Positions 8,853 through 19,601 of a stretch of 64,000 nucleotides of DNA are shown piece after piece (position 1 is the first letter of the stretch; every line of letters begins with the position of its first letter). The stretch lies in NCBI RefSeq assembly GCF_030547185.1, contig NZ_JAUOQR010000001.1:522535-586534 (forward strand). The letters run 5' to 3'. Below the pieces are notes generated by a model. It was not told the DNA's origin. It ran no database searches and saw nothing but the letters and a program-made list of their open reading frames with translations. The translations under genes were made by a program, and so were the position numbers. Source of the stretch: Neptuniibacter sp. 1_MG-2023 (GTDB lineage: Bacteria > Pseudomonadota > Gammaproteobacteria > Pseudomonadales > Balneatricaceae).

Positions 8853-9376
8853 AAACCCACCTGTTTTTCTGTTTTAACATCTAAAGGAATACCTGCAACA
8901 CTCAAGGTAACGCGCTCCGCAATTTTGGCCAGTTCTTGATGTAAACGTCCAGTATTATCTTGGAATTGACGGCTTAGCTCACCCATAGGCACTATCCCCC
9001 ATCCCACCTCATTGGAAACTAAGATCAAATCACCTTTAAAAGCCGTAACCGCCGCTATCATATCTTGCATTCCTTGCTGCATGACTGATAAATCTTTTAG
9101 CAATAAATTGGTAAGCCAAAGCGTAAGACAATCAACCAAAACAGTCTCACCGGAGCCGCTTAATTCAGAAAGCGCTTGGGGTAGGTCAATAGGTACTTCT
9201 TTAACCGTCCATTCCGCAGGACGATCTGAGCGGTGAAGCGCGATTCGCTGTTCCATTTCCGCATCACCCGCATCGGCTGTAGCAATGTAAATAACAGGTT
9301 TATTAATCGCTATAGCTCGCTCTTGTGCCAAACGACTCTTACCAGAACGAGCTCCCCCTAAAATCAATTGCCGCAC
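8849..9376 (-). CDS. cobU: Adenosylcobinamide kinase / adenosylcobinamide-phosphate guanylyltransferase
   Basis: Bifunctional enzyme that phosphorylates adenosylcobinamide and then attaches GMP, activating it for joining to alpha-ribazole. The P-loop GGARSGKS is at residues 7-14, the guanylylated His is in RIALHRSDRP, and VDCLTLWLTN and VSNEVGWGIVP are family signatures. GTG at 9376 is chosen because GGGAGG lies just upstream and the protein then begins MRQLILGG; a TTG at 9388 would add four residues and overlap the ribosome binding site. First gene of cobU-cobT-cobC. No cobalamin riboswitch is recognisable upstream. Confidence 0.94.
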   Translation of the reverse strand: MRQLILGGARSGKSRLAQERAIAINKPVIYIATADAGDAEMEQRIALHRSDRPAEWTVKEVPIDLPQALSELSGSGETVLVDCLTLWLTNLLLKDLSVMQQGMQDMIAAVTAFKGDLILVSNEVGWGIVPMGELSRQFQDNTGRLHQELAKIAERVTLSVAGIPLDVKTEKQVGL

Positions 9377-9521
9377 ACAACCTCCCAACAGACTATATTA
9401 ACTATACTAAACCGCTACTCTAACCTGTTTATAGGATAGATATTTATTAACATGTATAAATAATACATAATATAAAAATAGATCCCTAGTATAACACTAG
9501 AGTCCTTCAGCGGAGATTCCG

Positions 9522-10700
9522 ATGATTCAATTACAGGAACGCAGAGAACCTTCACCTTTCTCGCTTTTCAATCTAGGCTTCAGGCCATTTTTCTTAGCCG
9601 GAGCTGCCAGCGCTGTTATCCTAATTACTCTTTGGCTTGTTATATATAGCCAAGGTTACCAACCTCATTATTATGATTTAGCTATCACTTGGCATGCTCA
9701 TGAGATGATATTTGGATTTAGCATTGCCATCATTGCAGGTTTTTTGCTCACGGCCGTTCGCACTTGGACTAATGTACAAACCCTGTATAGCTGGCCCTTA
9801 GCCGCGCTTTTTTTAGTGTGGCTCTTAGCTAGGCTACTTCCTGCATTTGAAAGCATACCCAAAGCAGTCATCGCTATTACCGATTTAATCTTTATACCTC
9901 TCGTTGCCATCAGCATCGCTTGGCCCATTATTAAATCCAAGAACTATAGAAATCTTCTATTTGTCCCTATTCTTTTCGCCTTTTTTATCGCTAATTTACT
10001 CATCCATCTAAATCTAATGGGCATAACAGAAGACACTATAGCAACAGGCCTTCAATTAGGTTTATTTCTGATTGTTATGATCATTAGCATTGTCGGCGGA
10101 CGCGTTATACCCTTTTTTACAGAAAAGGGGGTCGCAGGCACTCAAAGCAGAAAGTTTCCAATAATTGAACGCTCAATTATTCCGATGACTGCCATTTGGG
10201 TTATATCTACGCTGACCAGCTATACTGAGTTTATTGTTTTTTTCAGTGCACTCGTTGGGCTGATGAATTTAATTCGGCTCGGCGGCTGGTTCAGCAACAA
10301 AGTTTTTACTGTTCCACTGGTTTGGATCCTTCAGCTTAGTTATCTATTTATCACTTTTGGCTATCTACTTTATGCTTTAAGCACCTTAAACTTGGTTAAT
10401 CAGTCTATCGCTTATCATGCGTTTGCTACCGGTGGGATTGGCGGACTGACCTTAGGGATGATGTCTAGAGTTTCCCTCGGCCATACAGGACGAATACTAA
10501 CCGCTGGCCCAATGATAATATCTGCATTTGTATTACTTATGCTCTCTGCGGTATTCCGTATCAGTATTGACATACTGCCACTACCCTACATGAGTACCTT
10601 GCATATTTCTGGCAGTCTGTGGGTTATCGCTTGGATTTTATTCTTACTCAAATACACAACGATTCTAATCAAACCAAGAGTAGATGGGATCTACGGATAA
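9522..10700 (+). CDS. nnrS: NnrS family membrane protein
   Basis: NnrS proteins are haem- and copper-containing inner-membrane proteins linked to protection from nitric oxide and nitrosative stress. The 392-aa protein has about 12 spans and the conserved N-terminal HAHEMIFGF (about residues 59-67), plus FNLGFRPFFLAGA (16-28) that marks the family. It stands alone, without nitrite or NO reductase genes beside it. A short inverted repeat CTAGT-ATAAC-ACTAG (9486-9500) lies 22 bases upstream of the start and could be a regulator site. CGGAG precedes the ATG. Confidence 0.9.
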   Translation: MIQLQERREPSPFSLFNLGFRPFFLAGAASAVILITLWLVIYSQGYQPHYYDLAITWHAHEMIFGFSIAIIAGFLLTAVRTWTNVQTLYSWPLAALFLVWLLARLLPAFESIPKAVIAITDLIFIPLVAISIAWPIIKSKNYRNLLFVPILFAFFIANLLIHLNLMGITEDTIATGLQLGLFLIVMIISIVGGRVIPFFTEKGVAGTQSRKFPIIERSIIPMTAIWVISTLTSYTEFIVFFSALVGLMNLIRLGGWFSNKVFTVPLVWILQLSYLFITFGYLLYALSTLNLVNQSIAYHAFATGGIGGLTLGMMSRVSLGHTGRILTAGPMIISAFVLLMLSAVFRISIDILPLPYMSTLHISGSLWVIAWILFLLKYTTILIKPRVDGIYG

Positions 10701-10728
10701 AAAAAGGCCTCATATGAGGCCCTTTTTT
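10701..10728. terminator. Bidirectional terminator between nnrS and acuI
   Basis: Palindromic stem GGCCTCAT-ATGAGGCC flanked by A-run on the left and T-run on the right, so it can end both converging transcripts. It starts directly after the nnrS stop. Confidence 0.85.
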
Positions 10729-10740
10729 TAACCTTAAGGG

Positions 10741-11724
10741 TTATGCATTAAGATCAATAACAACACGGCCCTTTACTTGGCCATTAGTGATTTTCTCTGC
10801 GTATTCAGGCACATCATCTAAGCCAATTATCTGAGCAATTTCACCTAAAGCATTCTCTGGTAACTGAGTCAGTAAGCGTTGCCAAGCCATATTACGACGC
10901 TCGTAAGGGCAGCTAACTGAATCGACACCCTGAAGGCGCACATTACGTAAGATAAAAGGCATTACCGTCGAGGGAAGTTTGAAACTAGCCGCTAAACCAC
11001 AAGCGGCAACAACACCGCTATAATTTGTTTCAGCAATCATTCTAGCTAATATAGTATCACCCGCTGTATCAATAGCCCCCGCCCATCTCTGTTTCTCTAA
11101 AGGTCTCGGCGGCTGCGCCATCTCATCGCGACTCAAAATTTCACTTGCACCTAAACCACGCAAGTAACCTTCTGTCTCGGCACGCCCCGTAATCGCTGCT
11201 ACCTGATAACCGAGTCCAGCTAATATCGCGACTGCAACACTCCCTACTCCACCCGCAGCACCACTCACCACTATAGGACCACTCTCAGGTGTTACTCCGC
11301 CCTCTTCTAAAGCCATAACACATAACATAGCAGTTAAACCGGCAGTGCCTATTTGCATAGTACGAACCGGATCCATACCTTCAGGCAAAGGTACCAACCA
11401 ATCAGCTTTCAAACGCGCATACTGGGAATATCCGCCCCAATACATTTCACCTACGCCCCACCCCGTTAAAACAACCTTATCTCCCTTTGAATAACGCGCA
11501 TCCGCACTATCTTCAACAGTGCCGACTAGGTCTATTCCAGGCACCATTGGGAAATTGCGAATGATTTTACCTTTACCTGTAACAGCCAAACCGTCTTTAT
11601 AGTTCAACGAAGAGTAATCCACTTTTATAAGTACATCTTCTTCTGGTAGGTCGCTCATCGCTAACTGCTCAATAGCAGACGTTGTTTTACCTTCATCTTG
11701 ATTCAAAACCAGTGCTTTGAACAT
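10741..11724 (-). CDS. acuI: AcuI/YhdH-type acrylyl-CoA reductase (MDR family)
   Basis: NADPH-dependent reduction of acryloyl-CoA to propionyl-CoA; in marine bacteria this detoxifies acryloyl-CoA made from DMSP/acrylate or 3-hydroxypropionate. The 327-aa zinc-free medium-chain dehydrogenase shows SSLNYKDGLAVTGKG (38-52), PMVPGIDLVGTV, GWGVGE..WGGYSQYARL and the cofactor motif GAAGGVGSVAVA. No dmd or ddd gene is beside it, so the physiological substrate is open. It is divergent from a FadR-type regulator gene, and a 15-bp palindrome covers its promoter. Confidence 0.9.
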   Translation of the reverse strand: MFKALVLNQDEGKTTSAIEQLAMSDLPEEDVLIKVDYSSLNYKDGLAVTGKGKIIRNFPMVPGIDLVGTVEDSADARYSKGDKVVLTGWGVGEMYWGGYSQYARLKADWLVPLPEGMDPVRTMQIGTAGLTAMLCVMALEEGGVTPESGPIVVSGAAGGVGSVAVAILAGLGYQVAAITGRAETEGYLRGLGASEILSRDEMAQPPRPLEKQRWAGAIDTAGDTILARMIAETNYSGVVAACGLAASFKLPSTVMPFILRNVRLQGVDSVSCPYERRNMAWQRLLTQLPENALGEIAQIIGLDDVPEYAEKITNGQVKGRVVIDLNA

Positions 11725-11755
11725 ACTAATCTCCGTTGAACGTTTTAATAAGTTA

Positions 11756-11796
11756 ATTTGTCATACAAATATAAAATACTATAAATATTGAATCAA
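11756..11796. promoter_or_regulatory. Shared operator and divergent promoters of acuI and the GntR regulator
   Basis: Perfect palindrome ATTTGTCATACAAAT (11756-11770) contains TTGTnnnACAA, matching the TnGTnnnACnA type bound by FCD-class GntR proteins. On the minus strand, TTGATT (11791-11796), 17-nt spacer and TATATT (11768-11773) form an acuI promoter whose -10 overlaps the palindrome. On the plus strand, TTGTCA (11758-11763), 16-nt spacer and TATAAA (11780-11785) form a regulator promoter whose -35 lies within it. One bound repressor could silence both. The motif is seen; binding is inferred. Confidence 0.6.
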
Positions 11797-11861
11797 TAGG
11801 CTATAATTAAATTTATCTTCTACCTTAGGTTAGTAAAGAATTTAAACCAGCGGAGTGACAG

Positions 11862-12593
11862 GTGAATTTAGAGATAGGGCCAATCAACAAAAGTAGCTTA
11901 TCAAAACAGGTAGCTGATCAGCTTCAAGAGGCTATTTTAGAAGGTACACTGAAAGCCGATGACCGCCTCCCCACAGAGGAAGAGCTCGCGCAACGCTTCC
12001 AAGTATCTCGCCCAACAATCAGAGAAGCGCTTAAAAGATTAGCCGCAAAAAACCTCATCCGCTCACGCCGCGGCCCAACGGGAGGGTCCTTTGTCAATCA
12101 TTTAGGAACAAATGAACTCAGTGACCACCTAACCACCGCCACCACCCTTTTTGTCAGTATGAATGATGTCTCATTAGATGAGATCAGCAGCACTCGGCTT
12201 GAAATGGAAAGTTACTGCTTTCGCCTTGCTTGTCAGCACCGTACAGATGAAGACCTTAAACGGTTAGAGCAGCATCTCATCCATCAAAAAAATAAAAATA
12301 TCAGTCCAGAAGAGTTCTGCGCAGCTGATGTTCGTTTCCATCGCGCAATTGCTGATGCCAGTCACAATAAAATGCTCAGTTTTATTATGTACACCCTGAT
12401 CGAAGCACTCCAACCTGTATCAAATATGATCGCTTACAGATTTAGAGAAAGAGAAATTATTACTAGTCAGCATGAAAGAATATTTAACGCTATCAACAAC
12501 CAAGACAGAAAACTAGCTTGCGCTATTTTAGAAGAGCAAATTAATTACCTGCAGCAATTACATGAAGAAGCGCAAGAAAATCACCAACAATAG
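11862..12593 (+). CDS. FadR-subfamily GntR transcriptional regulator
   Basis: Transcription factor with an N-terminal winged HTH (about 5-75; LPTEEELAQRFQVSRPTIREALKRL is the classical helix pair) and a C-terminal all-helical FCD ligand domain (about 95-230). FCD metal-site residues are visible: D..H in ADVRFHRA and the later His residues in ADASHNK and TSQHERIF. The GTG start has CGGAG six bases upstream. Divergent orientation and the shared palindrome make acuI its likely target and suggest autoregulation; the effector is probably a small organic acid or acyl-CoA (inference). Confidence 0.9.
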   Translation: MNLEIGPINKSSLSKQVADQLQEAILEGTLKADDRLPTEEELAQRFQVSRPTIREALKRLAAKNLIRSRRGPTGGSFVNHLGTNELSDHLTTATTLFVSMNDVSLDEISSTRLEMESYCFRLACQHRTDEDLKRLEQHLIHQKNKNISPEEFCAADVRFHRAIADASHNKMLSFIMYTLIEALQPVSNMIAYRFREREIITSQHERIFNAINNQDRKLACAILEEQINYLQQLHEEAQENHQQ

Positions 12594-12853
12594 CAAAACA
12601 CGTGATTAGGCCCCCAAACGCTAATCCCTTATATAAAGCCAAAAAAGATACCTGAGCGACTACAAAAAGTAGAATACTCAAAGCATAGGCATCAAGCACG
12701 ATTTGTTTTATGCTAAGCACTTAATTATACAACTGCTAACCAAACACTTTCTTCTACTCAGACTAAGCTCTAGGCTGCCTAAAAAGGGAGCTGCTCTGTA
12801 GAATAAATGGCATAGTGTATCGGTTAATATTCGCAAGTCATTAAGGAGATCCC

Positions 12854-13378
12854 GTGGAAGATTTATGGTTAATCAGCATTACTTCTTTACTTATAGGTGC
12901 TGTTATCGGCTTTTTAATGGGGCGCTCAGGTAATACATCTAATCGCCAAGCAGAACTTGCCGAACAGTTAGACAGTACAACCAAAGAGCTTGAGAACTAT
13001 AAAGAAGAGGTCAATGAACACTTTGAAAAAACAGCTGCACTAGTTAACAACCTCACCAACAGCTATAAAGAAGTTCATGAGCACTTAGCAACCGGTGCCG
13101 TAGATTTATGTAAAGCAGGCACCATTGATCTCGCTTTAGAACCCGCCATGCATGCAAAAATCGAGAATCAGGACAATGAACCTGAAGAACCTTCTGAAAA
13201 AACAGAAGAAGTTACAGCTGACATTCCTCGAGACTACGCGCCCAAAAGTCCTGAAGATGAAGGTACCCTATCTGAAACCTTTGGTCTAAAAGAGGAAACA
13301 ACTGGGGAAGAAACCAGTAAAGAAGGGGATGATTCAACTACAGCGGAAATAGTACCTCCTATCGCCAAGAGCAAATAA
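12854..13378 (+). CDS. YhcB/ZapG family membrane-anchored coiled-coil protein
   Basis: Homologue of YhcB (DUF1043; ZapG), an inner-membrane protein tied to cell division and envelope synthesis. One N-terminal span (about 5-22, ending GFLMGRSG), then a coiled coil (about 30-75) with the conserved TAALVNNLTNSYKEVHEHLATGA, then a long acidic Glu/Thr-rich disordered tail of about 80 aa. GTG start with AAGGAG upstream. In enterics yhcB neighbours degQ/degS, and degS is 1.5 kb downstream here. The preceding 260-bp gap (12594-12853) shows no gene. Confidence 0.88.
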   Translation: MEDLWLISITSLLIGAVIGFLMGRSGNTSNRQAELAEQLDSTTKELENYKEEVNEHFEKTAALVNNLTNSYKEVHEHLATGAVDLCKAGTIDLALEPAMHAKIENQDNEPEEPSEKTEEVTADIPRDYAPKSPEDEGTLSETFGLKEETTGEETSKEGDDSTTAEIVPPIAKSK

Positions 13379-13428
13379 GCGATAACCCCTTTATCTAAGC
13401 ATCAGTTTTTTGTAATTTCTGTATATCA

Positions 13429-13461
13429 AGGGTTGCGCTATTTTTAACCCAACCCTTTTTT
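13429..13461 (+). terminator. Terminator after the YhcB gene
   Basis: Stem GGGTTG (13430-13435) / CAACCC (13450-13455) with a 14-nt loop, followed by six T residues. Confidence 0.65.
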
Positions 13462-13551
13462 GTATTTGCGGCTTTTCCACAAGCAAATAAACAGAAAAAA
13501 CTGCACAATAACCAAATCCCCTCTGGAGTGTTTTGCTAAACGACTAATCCA

Positions 13552-13890
13552 TCAGTGGGCGGATAAGAATAAATGACGAACATCCTCAGTACTTGTAGGT
13601 CTTATTAAACGGCCAATCTCTAAGCCATTGTGCAACAAGATCAAAGTTGGCCAAAGCTTAACTTTAAATGCTCGCCCCAACGGCTTACCCTTCCCATCAT
13701 ATAGCTTGATATGGGTAAGCTCAGGATGATCTTTTAACCCCTCCTGCACTATAGGCTGAGCTAATTGACAATGCGGACACCATGGCACTCCAAACTCAAG
13801 CAGAATATCCCCCTGCATCTCATTAACTTGCTCAAGCGTCGGTGCTTCTTCTAAATAATTTGAGTTAATTTCACTTTGGCCACTACTCAT
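13552..13890 (-). CDS. Thioredoxin family protein (CPHC active site)
   Basis: Small cytoplasmic thioredoxin-fold protein of 112 aa. The redox site is WCPHC at residues 37-41, the cis-Pro loop is KLWPTLIL, as in thioredoxins, but CPHC rather than CGPC suggests a more oxidising or specialised reductase (DsbA uses CPHC). No signal peptide is seen with the ATG at 13890, which is supported by GAGGGGT upstream. An in-frame ATG at 13953 would add 21 hydrophobic-basic residues that could act as a weak membrane anchor, so location is not fully settled. Confidence 0.82.
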   Translation of the reverse strand: MSSGQSEINSNYLEEAPTLEQVNEMQGDILLEFGVPWCPHCQLAQPIVQEGLKDHPELTHIKLYDGKGKPLGRAFKVKLWPTLILLHNGLEIGRLIRPTSTEDVRHLFLSAH

Positions 13891-13994
13891 ATAAATTAAA
13901 CCCCTCAAGTTTATTAACGCTAGCCTGAAAATCCGCCATACGAAGACGCCCACCTTTATAACAGAATATCCACTGACCCTAAGGTAAGCTTAGT

Positions 13995-14771
13995 TTATAC
14001 AGGATTGTCGATCTCTATATAGTGATGCTCTATACCAAAATGCAGCGCAAGCGCCTCTCCCAGCGCTTGCACACCATACCTTTCAGTGGCGTGATGCCCA
14101 GCGGCAAAGTAATGAATACCATTCTCTCTAGCACTATGGACTGTAGGTTCAGAAATTTCACCTGAGATGTAAGCATCCACCCCTAAACCAACTGCTTTAT
14201 CTATATAGCCCTGAGCGCCTCCTGTGCACCAACCAATCGTTTTAATCTTATGCTCGCCCCCACAAATCAATAGAGGCTCTCGCCCTAAAATAGAGCCTAT
14301 ATGCTCTGCTAACTGCTCTGCAGTATAGGTACGCTGTAACTGGCCAATATTACCAATACTTCGAGGGTTACCAGGCTCTAACCCTGACAGTACTTCAACC
14401 CCTAAGCGTTCTGCCAATTGTGCATTATTACCAAGTAACGGATGGGCATCTAAAGGCAAATGGTAAGCAATCAAGCTAATATCATGGTCAAGTAACGCCT
14501 TAATTCTTTTTTTCTTAATTTTAGTAATACAGCTATCTTCACCTTTCCAAAAAAAACCATGATGAACCAAAATAGCATCCGCCTGCTCTGCTATAGCGGC
14601 ATCAATCAACAATTGAGATGCTGTCACACCAGAAACCAACTTGCCTATTACCTCTTTCCCTTCCACCTGAAGACCATTGGGACAGTAGTCTTTAAACTGC
14701 GATGGCTCCAAAAGATCATCGATATAACTCATTAAATCTTCACGTTTCACTGACATTATTATCTTATCCAT
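13995..14771 (-). CDS. Nif3-like dinuclear metal centre protein (YbgI family)
   Basis: YbgI/NIF3 proteins form ring-shaped hexamers with a two-metal site; a GTP cyclohydrolase I-like activity and other functions have been proposed but the role is unsettled. Metal ligands are visible in LVHHGFFWKG (about residues 68-77), AYHLPLDAHP and the C-terminal YFAAGHHATERYG. Length (258 aa) is normal. The start may be the ATG at 14771 or 14756; neither has a strong ribosome binding site. It is divergent from degS. Confidence 0.9.
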   Translation of the reverse strand: MDKIIMSVKREDLMSYIDDLLEPSQFKDYCPNGLQVEGKEVIGKLVSGVTASQLLIDAAIAEQADAILVHHGFFWKGEDSCITKIKKKRIKALLDHDISLIAYHLPLDAHPLLGNNAQLAERLGVEVLSGLEPGNPRSIGNIGQLQRTYTAEQLAEHIGSILGREPLLICGGEHKIKTIGWCTGGAQGYIDKAVGLGVDAYISGEISEPTVHSARENGIHYFAAGHHATERYGVQALGEALALHFGIEHHYIEIDNPV

Positions 14772-14833
14772 TCACAAAACTTTAATACGCCGTATAATTC
14801 TATGCTTATTCTGGGTAATTGATTACATAAGAC

Positions 14834-15982
14834 ATGCGTAAATTAAATTTTCTTGTTTGGCCTGTTCTAGCAGGGATTCTCGTAGCGGTATTACTGCTAC
14901 AGCTATTCCCCAGCCTACTTTCATCAGAACCTCAGGCCATAAAGTTCAGAGAAGCCCCCTCTATACCTAAGAGTGGCATAGGGCTAGGCCCAGTCTCATA
15001 TGCTGATGCTGTAGAAATTGCCGCACCGGCGGTTGTAAACATTTATACACGTACTGTTGTTCAACAGAAAGTACACCCTCTCTTCAATGACCCTTTCTTT
15101 CGTAACTTTTTTGATGCTGATAGCATCCCCCAACAAGAGAGAATCCAATCAAGCTTAGGCTCAGGCGTTATCCTTACCTCCCAAGGCTATATAGTTACTA
15201 ACAACCATGTAATCACCGGCGCAGACAGTATTATAGTTGCGTTAAAAGATGGCCGTGAAGCTGTAGCAGAAGTGATTGGCACTGATCCTGAAACAGACTT
15301 AGCCGTTCTAAAAGTTGCCATGGAAGACCTTCCTAGTATTGCTCTAACCCAATCAGATAATAGCCGAGTGGGTGATGTTGTTTTAGCCATCGGCAACCCT
15401 TTTGGCGTCGGCCAAACGGTAACTATGGGAATTATAAGCGCAACCGGCCGCCACAGTTTAGGCATCAATACTTATGAAGACTTTATTCAAACAGATGCGG
15501 CCATCAATCCGGGCAACTCCGGTGGTGCACTAATTGACGCATACGGCAATTTAATTGGCATTAATACAGCGATATTCTCAAAATCCGGTGGATCTCAAGG
15601 CATTGGGTTTGCCATTCCTTCCAATTTAACAAAACAGGTTATGCAAGATCTGATCAAATATGGGAGGGTCGTACGTGGCTGGCTGGGAATTGAGATTCAA
15701 GAATTAACACCGAAACTAGCTGAATCCTTTGGCCTTAAAAACATGCAAGGACTTATTATTGCGGGCGTATTTAGAAATGGACCAGCACACTTAGCAGGGC
15801 TTCAGCCTGGCGATGTTATGTTAACGATAAATAAACAACCCATAATGAACGGCAGAAAGTCTATGACTGAAATCGCTCGTTTCAAACCCGATGAAAGCAT
15901 AGATATTGAAATACTTAGAGATGGTGAAAAACTTTCTTTCAAAGCGGTGATTGGTGAACGACCTAGAACACAAGAGCAATAA
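14834..15982 (+). CDS. degS: Inner-membrane-anchored site-1 serine protease DegS (AlgW-like)
   Basis: Senses misfolded outer-membrane proteins through its PDZ domain and makes the first cut in the periplasmic part of the sigma-E anti-sigma factor. The 382-aa protein has an N-terminal anchor (about 8-28) with no signal cleavage, a trypsin-like domain with His125 (TNNHV), Asp155 (TDLAV) and Ser229 (GNSGGAL), and one PDZ domain (about 275-375); a single PDZ and an anchor separate it from the DegP/MucD gene also in this window. Its expected target is the RseA-RseB hybrid near the right end. Confidence 0.93.
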   Translation: MRKLNFLVWPVLAGILVAVLLLQLFPSLLSSEPQAIKFREAPSIPKSGIGLGPVSYADAVEIAAPAVVNIYTRTVVQQKVHPLFNDPFFRNFFDADSIPQQERIQSSLGSGVILTSQGYIVTNNHVITGADSIIVALKDGREAVAEVIGTDPETDLAVLKVAMEDLPSIALTQSDNSRVGDVVLAIGNPFGVGQTVTMGIISATGRHSLGINTYEDFIQTDAAINPGNSGGALIDAYGNLIGINTAIFSKSGGSQGIGFAIPSNLTKQVMQDLIKYGRVVRGWLGIEIQELTPKLAESFGLKNMQGLIIAGVFRNGPAHLAGLQPGDVMLTINKQPIMNGRKSMTEIARFKPDESIDIEILRDGEKLSFKAVIGERPRTQEQ

Positions 15983-16017
15983 AATAAAAAAACAGGCGAA
16001 TGCCTGTTTTTTTATTT
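15983..16017. terminator. Bidirectional terminator between degS and hisD
   Basis: Stem AACAGGC-GAAT-GCCTGTT with A-run before and T-run after, between the converging degS and hisD genes. Confidence 0.88.
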
Positions 16018-16034
16018 ATATAAGAGACAAGCGT

Positions 16035-17342
16035 TTAATCTTTAATTCGGTACTCAGCAGAACGAGCATGAGCAGTTAAACTTTCACCCCGAGCTAATAC
16101 CGAAGCAACTTTCCCCATCTCAGACGCCCCATCTTCTGAAAACATAATCAAAGATGAGCGTTTTTGAAAATCATACACGCCTAAAGGAGAGGAGAAACGC
16201 GCTGTACCTGAGGTTGGTAGTACATGGTTAGGACCTGCACAGTAATCCCCAAGCGCTTCAGCGGTATAACGTCCCATAAAGATCGCACCAGCGTGACGCA
16301 CTTTAGGTAAAAGACTTTCAGGATCTGCTACCGATAGTTCCAAATGCTCTGGCGCTATTCGATTAGCAACGTCCATAGCTTCATCTAAATCTTTCACTTT
16401 TATAAGCGCTGCACGTAGACGTAATGAGATTTCAATAATCTCTTTACGTTCCATCGTAGGCAACAGCTTATTAATGCTTTGTTCTACAGCATCAATAAAG
16501 TCAGCATCAGGTGTCACTAAAATAGGTTGCGCATCCTCATCATGTTCAGCCTGAGAGAATAGATCCATAGCAACCCAATCGGGATCCGTTTTACCATCAC
16601 AAACCACTAGGATTTCAGAAGGTCCTGCAATCATATCGATGCCAACAGCACCAAAGACCGCACGTTTAGCTGTAGCAACAAAAATATTTCCTGGGCCTAC
16701 GATTTTGTCCACTTGAGGAATCGTATCAGTACCGTAAGCAAGTGCCGCCACAGCCTGTGCCCCACCTATACAGAACACGCGATCAACGCCCGCTAAACAA
16801 GCCGCAGCCAAAACCAGCTCATTCACGACACCACCAGGTGTCGGCACAACCATAATGATCTCTTCTACACCGGCAACTTTTGCTGGCATCGCATTCATCA
16901 GTACAGATGAAGGATAGGCTGCTTTACCACCAGGAACATAAAGCCCCACGCGATCAACAGGTGTAACCTTTTGACCAAGCATAGTGCCATCGGCTTCAGT
17001 ATATTGCCAAGACTCACCTTTTTGACGCTCATGGTAAGTCTGAACTCTTTGCGCTGCCGTTTCTAAGGCTTTACGTTGATCTGCAGGCAACTCATCTAAT
17101 GCTTTCTGCAAACGCTCAGCGCTCATTTCAAGCTCAGCAATACTGTTAACCGAGGTACCATCAAAGCGGTTGGTATACTCTACAACAGCGCTATCACCTT
17201 CGGTACGAACACGTTGTAAAATTTCATTTACTATTTGGTTAACTTTATCATCAGATACCGCTTCCCAAGCCAAGAGTTTGTCCATCTGTTCGTTGAAGTC
17301 TGATTGGCTTGAATCTAAACGCTTAATATTTAACTCACTCAT
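16035..17342 (-). CDS. hisD: Histidinol dehydrogenase
   Basis: Zinc enzyme for the last two oxidations of histidine synthesis, histidinol to histidine with NAD+. The 435-aa protein has [20 protein letters not shown] (about 132-151), [47 protein letters not shown] and [20 protein letters not shown], all diagnostic. It overlaps hisG by four bases (ATGA type) and is the last gene of murA-hisG-hisD. From memory, Pseudomonas carries hisC between hisD and the degS homologue; here only a terminator lies there. Confidence 0.97.
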   Translation of the reverse strand: MSELNIKRLDSSQSDFNEQMDKLLAWEAVSDDKVNQIVNEILQRVRTEGDSAVVEYTNRFDGTSVNSIAELEMSAERLQKALDELPADQRKALETAAQRVQTYHERQKGESWQYTEADGTMLGQKVTPVDRVGLYVPGGKAAYPSSVLMNAMPAKVAGVEEIIMVVPTPGGVVNELVLAAACLAGVDRVFCIGGAQAVAALAYGTDTIPQVDKIVGPGNIFVATAKRAVFGAVGIDMIAGPSEILVVCDGKTDPDWVAMDLFSQAEHDEDAQPILVTPDADFIDAVEQSINKLLPTMERKEIIEISLRLRAALIKVKDLDEAMDVANRIAPEHLELSVADPESLLPKVRHAGAIFMGRYTAEALGDYCAGPNHVLPTSGTARFSSPLGVYDFQKRSSLIMFSEDGASEMGKVASVLARGESLTAHARSAEYRIKD

Positions 17343-17992
17343 TTAGTAACCTCCGCATCACGACGGTTAATAGCATCAGCTAGCTTATCTAAAATCGGCT
17401 GAATCTGACGATACTTCATTTTCATAGAAGGCTGACCCACCACTAAACGAGAACTAATGTCAGCGATCTCTTCCATAGGCTCTAAACCATTCGCGCGTAG
17501 CGTATTACCTGTATCAACAATATCAACGATACGATCAGCTAAACCCATTAACGGCGCGAGCTCCATAGCACCATAGAGCTTGATAATATCTACTTGTGTA
17601 CCCTGCTTCGCAAAGTAATCGCGGGTCACATTGACGAACTTACTGGCTACCTTCATACGACCTTCGACCGGCTGCGCGTTTTTCGGGCCAGCAACCATCA
17701 GTTTACATTTCGATATTTTAAGATCTAAAGGCTCATAAAGACCTGCTGCACCATGCTCAAGCAGTACATCTTTACCTGCAATCCCCATGTCTGCACCGCC
17801 ATACTCAACATAAGTTGGAACATCCGTTGCGCGAATAACAACCAATTTTATGTTCTCATGATTAGTATCAAAAATGAGTTTACGGCTGCTATGAATATCC
17901 TCAGCTGGAACAATGTCAGCTTCTGCCAATAAAGGCAGTGTTTCTTTAAGGATACGTCCTTTAGACAGGGCAATCGTAAGTTGCTGCTTCAT
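17339..17992 (-). CDS. hisG: ATP phosphoribosyltransferase, short form
   Basis: First step of histidine synthesis: condenses ATP with PRPP. At 217 aa it lacks the C-terminal regulatory domain of long HisG (about 300 aa). Short forms work as hetero-octamers with HisZ, which is not in this window, so hisZ should exist elsewhere. Signatures are [18 protein letters not shown] at the N-terminus, [12 protein letters not shown] and [15 protein letters not shown] near residue 165. Confidence 0.96.
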   Translation of the reverse strand: MKQQLTIALSKGRILKETLPLLAEADIVPAEDIHSSRKLIFDTNHENIKLVVIRATDVPTYVEYGGADMGIAGKDVLLEHGAAGLYEPLDLKISKCKLMVAGPKNAQPVEGRMKVASKFVNVTRDYFAKQGTQVDIIKLYGAMELAPLMGLADRIVDIVDTGNTLRANGLEPMEEIADISSRLVVGQPSMKMKYRQIQPILDKLADAINRRDAEVTK

Positions 17993-18012
17993 AGCTCTAT
18001 TTATACCTGTAT

Positions 18013-19537
<1,525 letters not shown>

Positions 19538-19601
19538 TAAAAGCTCCTGATCGAATGCTACAGATAGAAAAAATAAGGCGGAAATGATACCGGATCATGA
19601 C

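Noticed and set aside
9389..9521. Possible cobalamin riboswitch between cobU and nnrS
   Set aside because: The 133-bp gap is too short and AT-rich, and none of the B12-box sequence is visible.
12601..12625. GATTAG...CTAATC inverted repeat in the gap before the YhcB gene
   Set aside because: Only six base pairs with a long loop and no T-run; no coding potential with a ribosome binding site in this gap.
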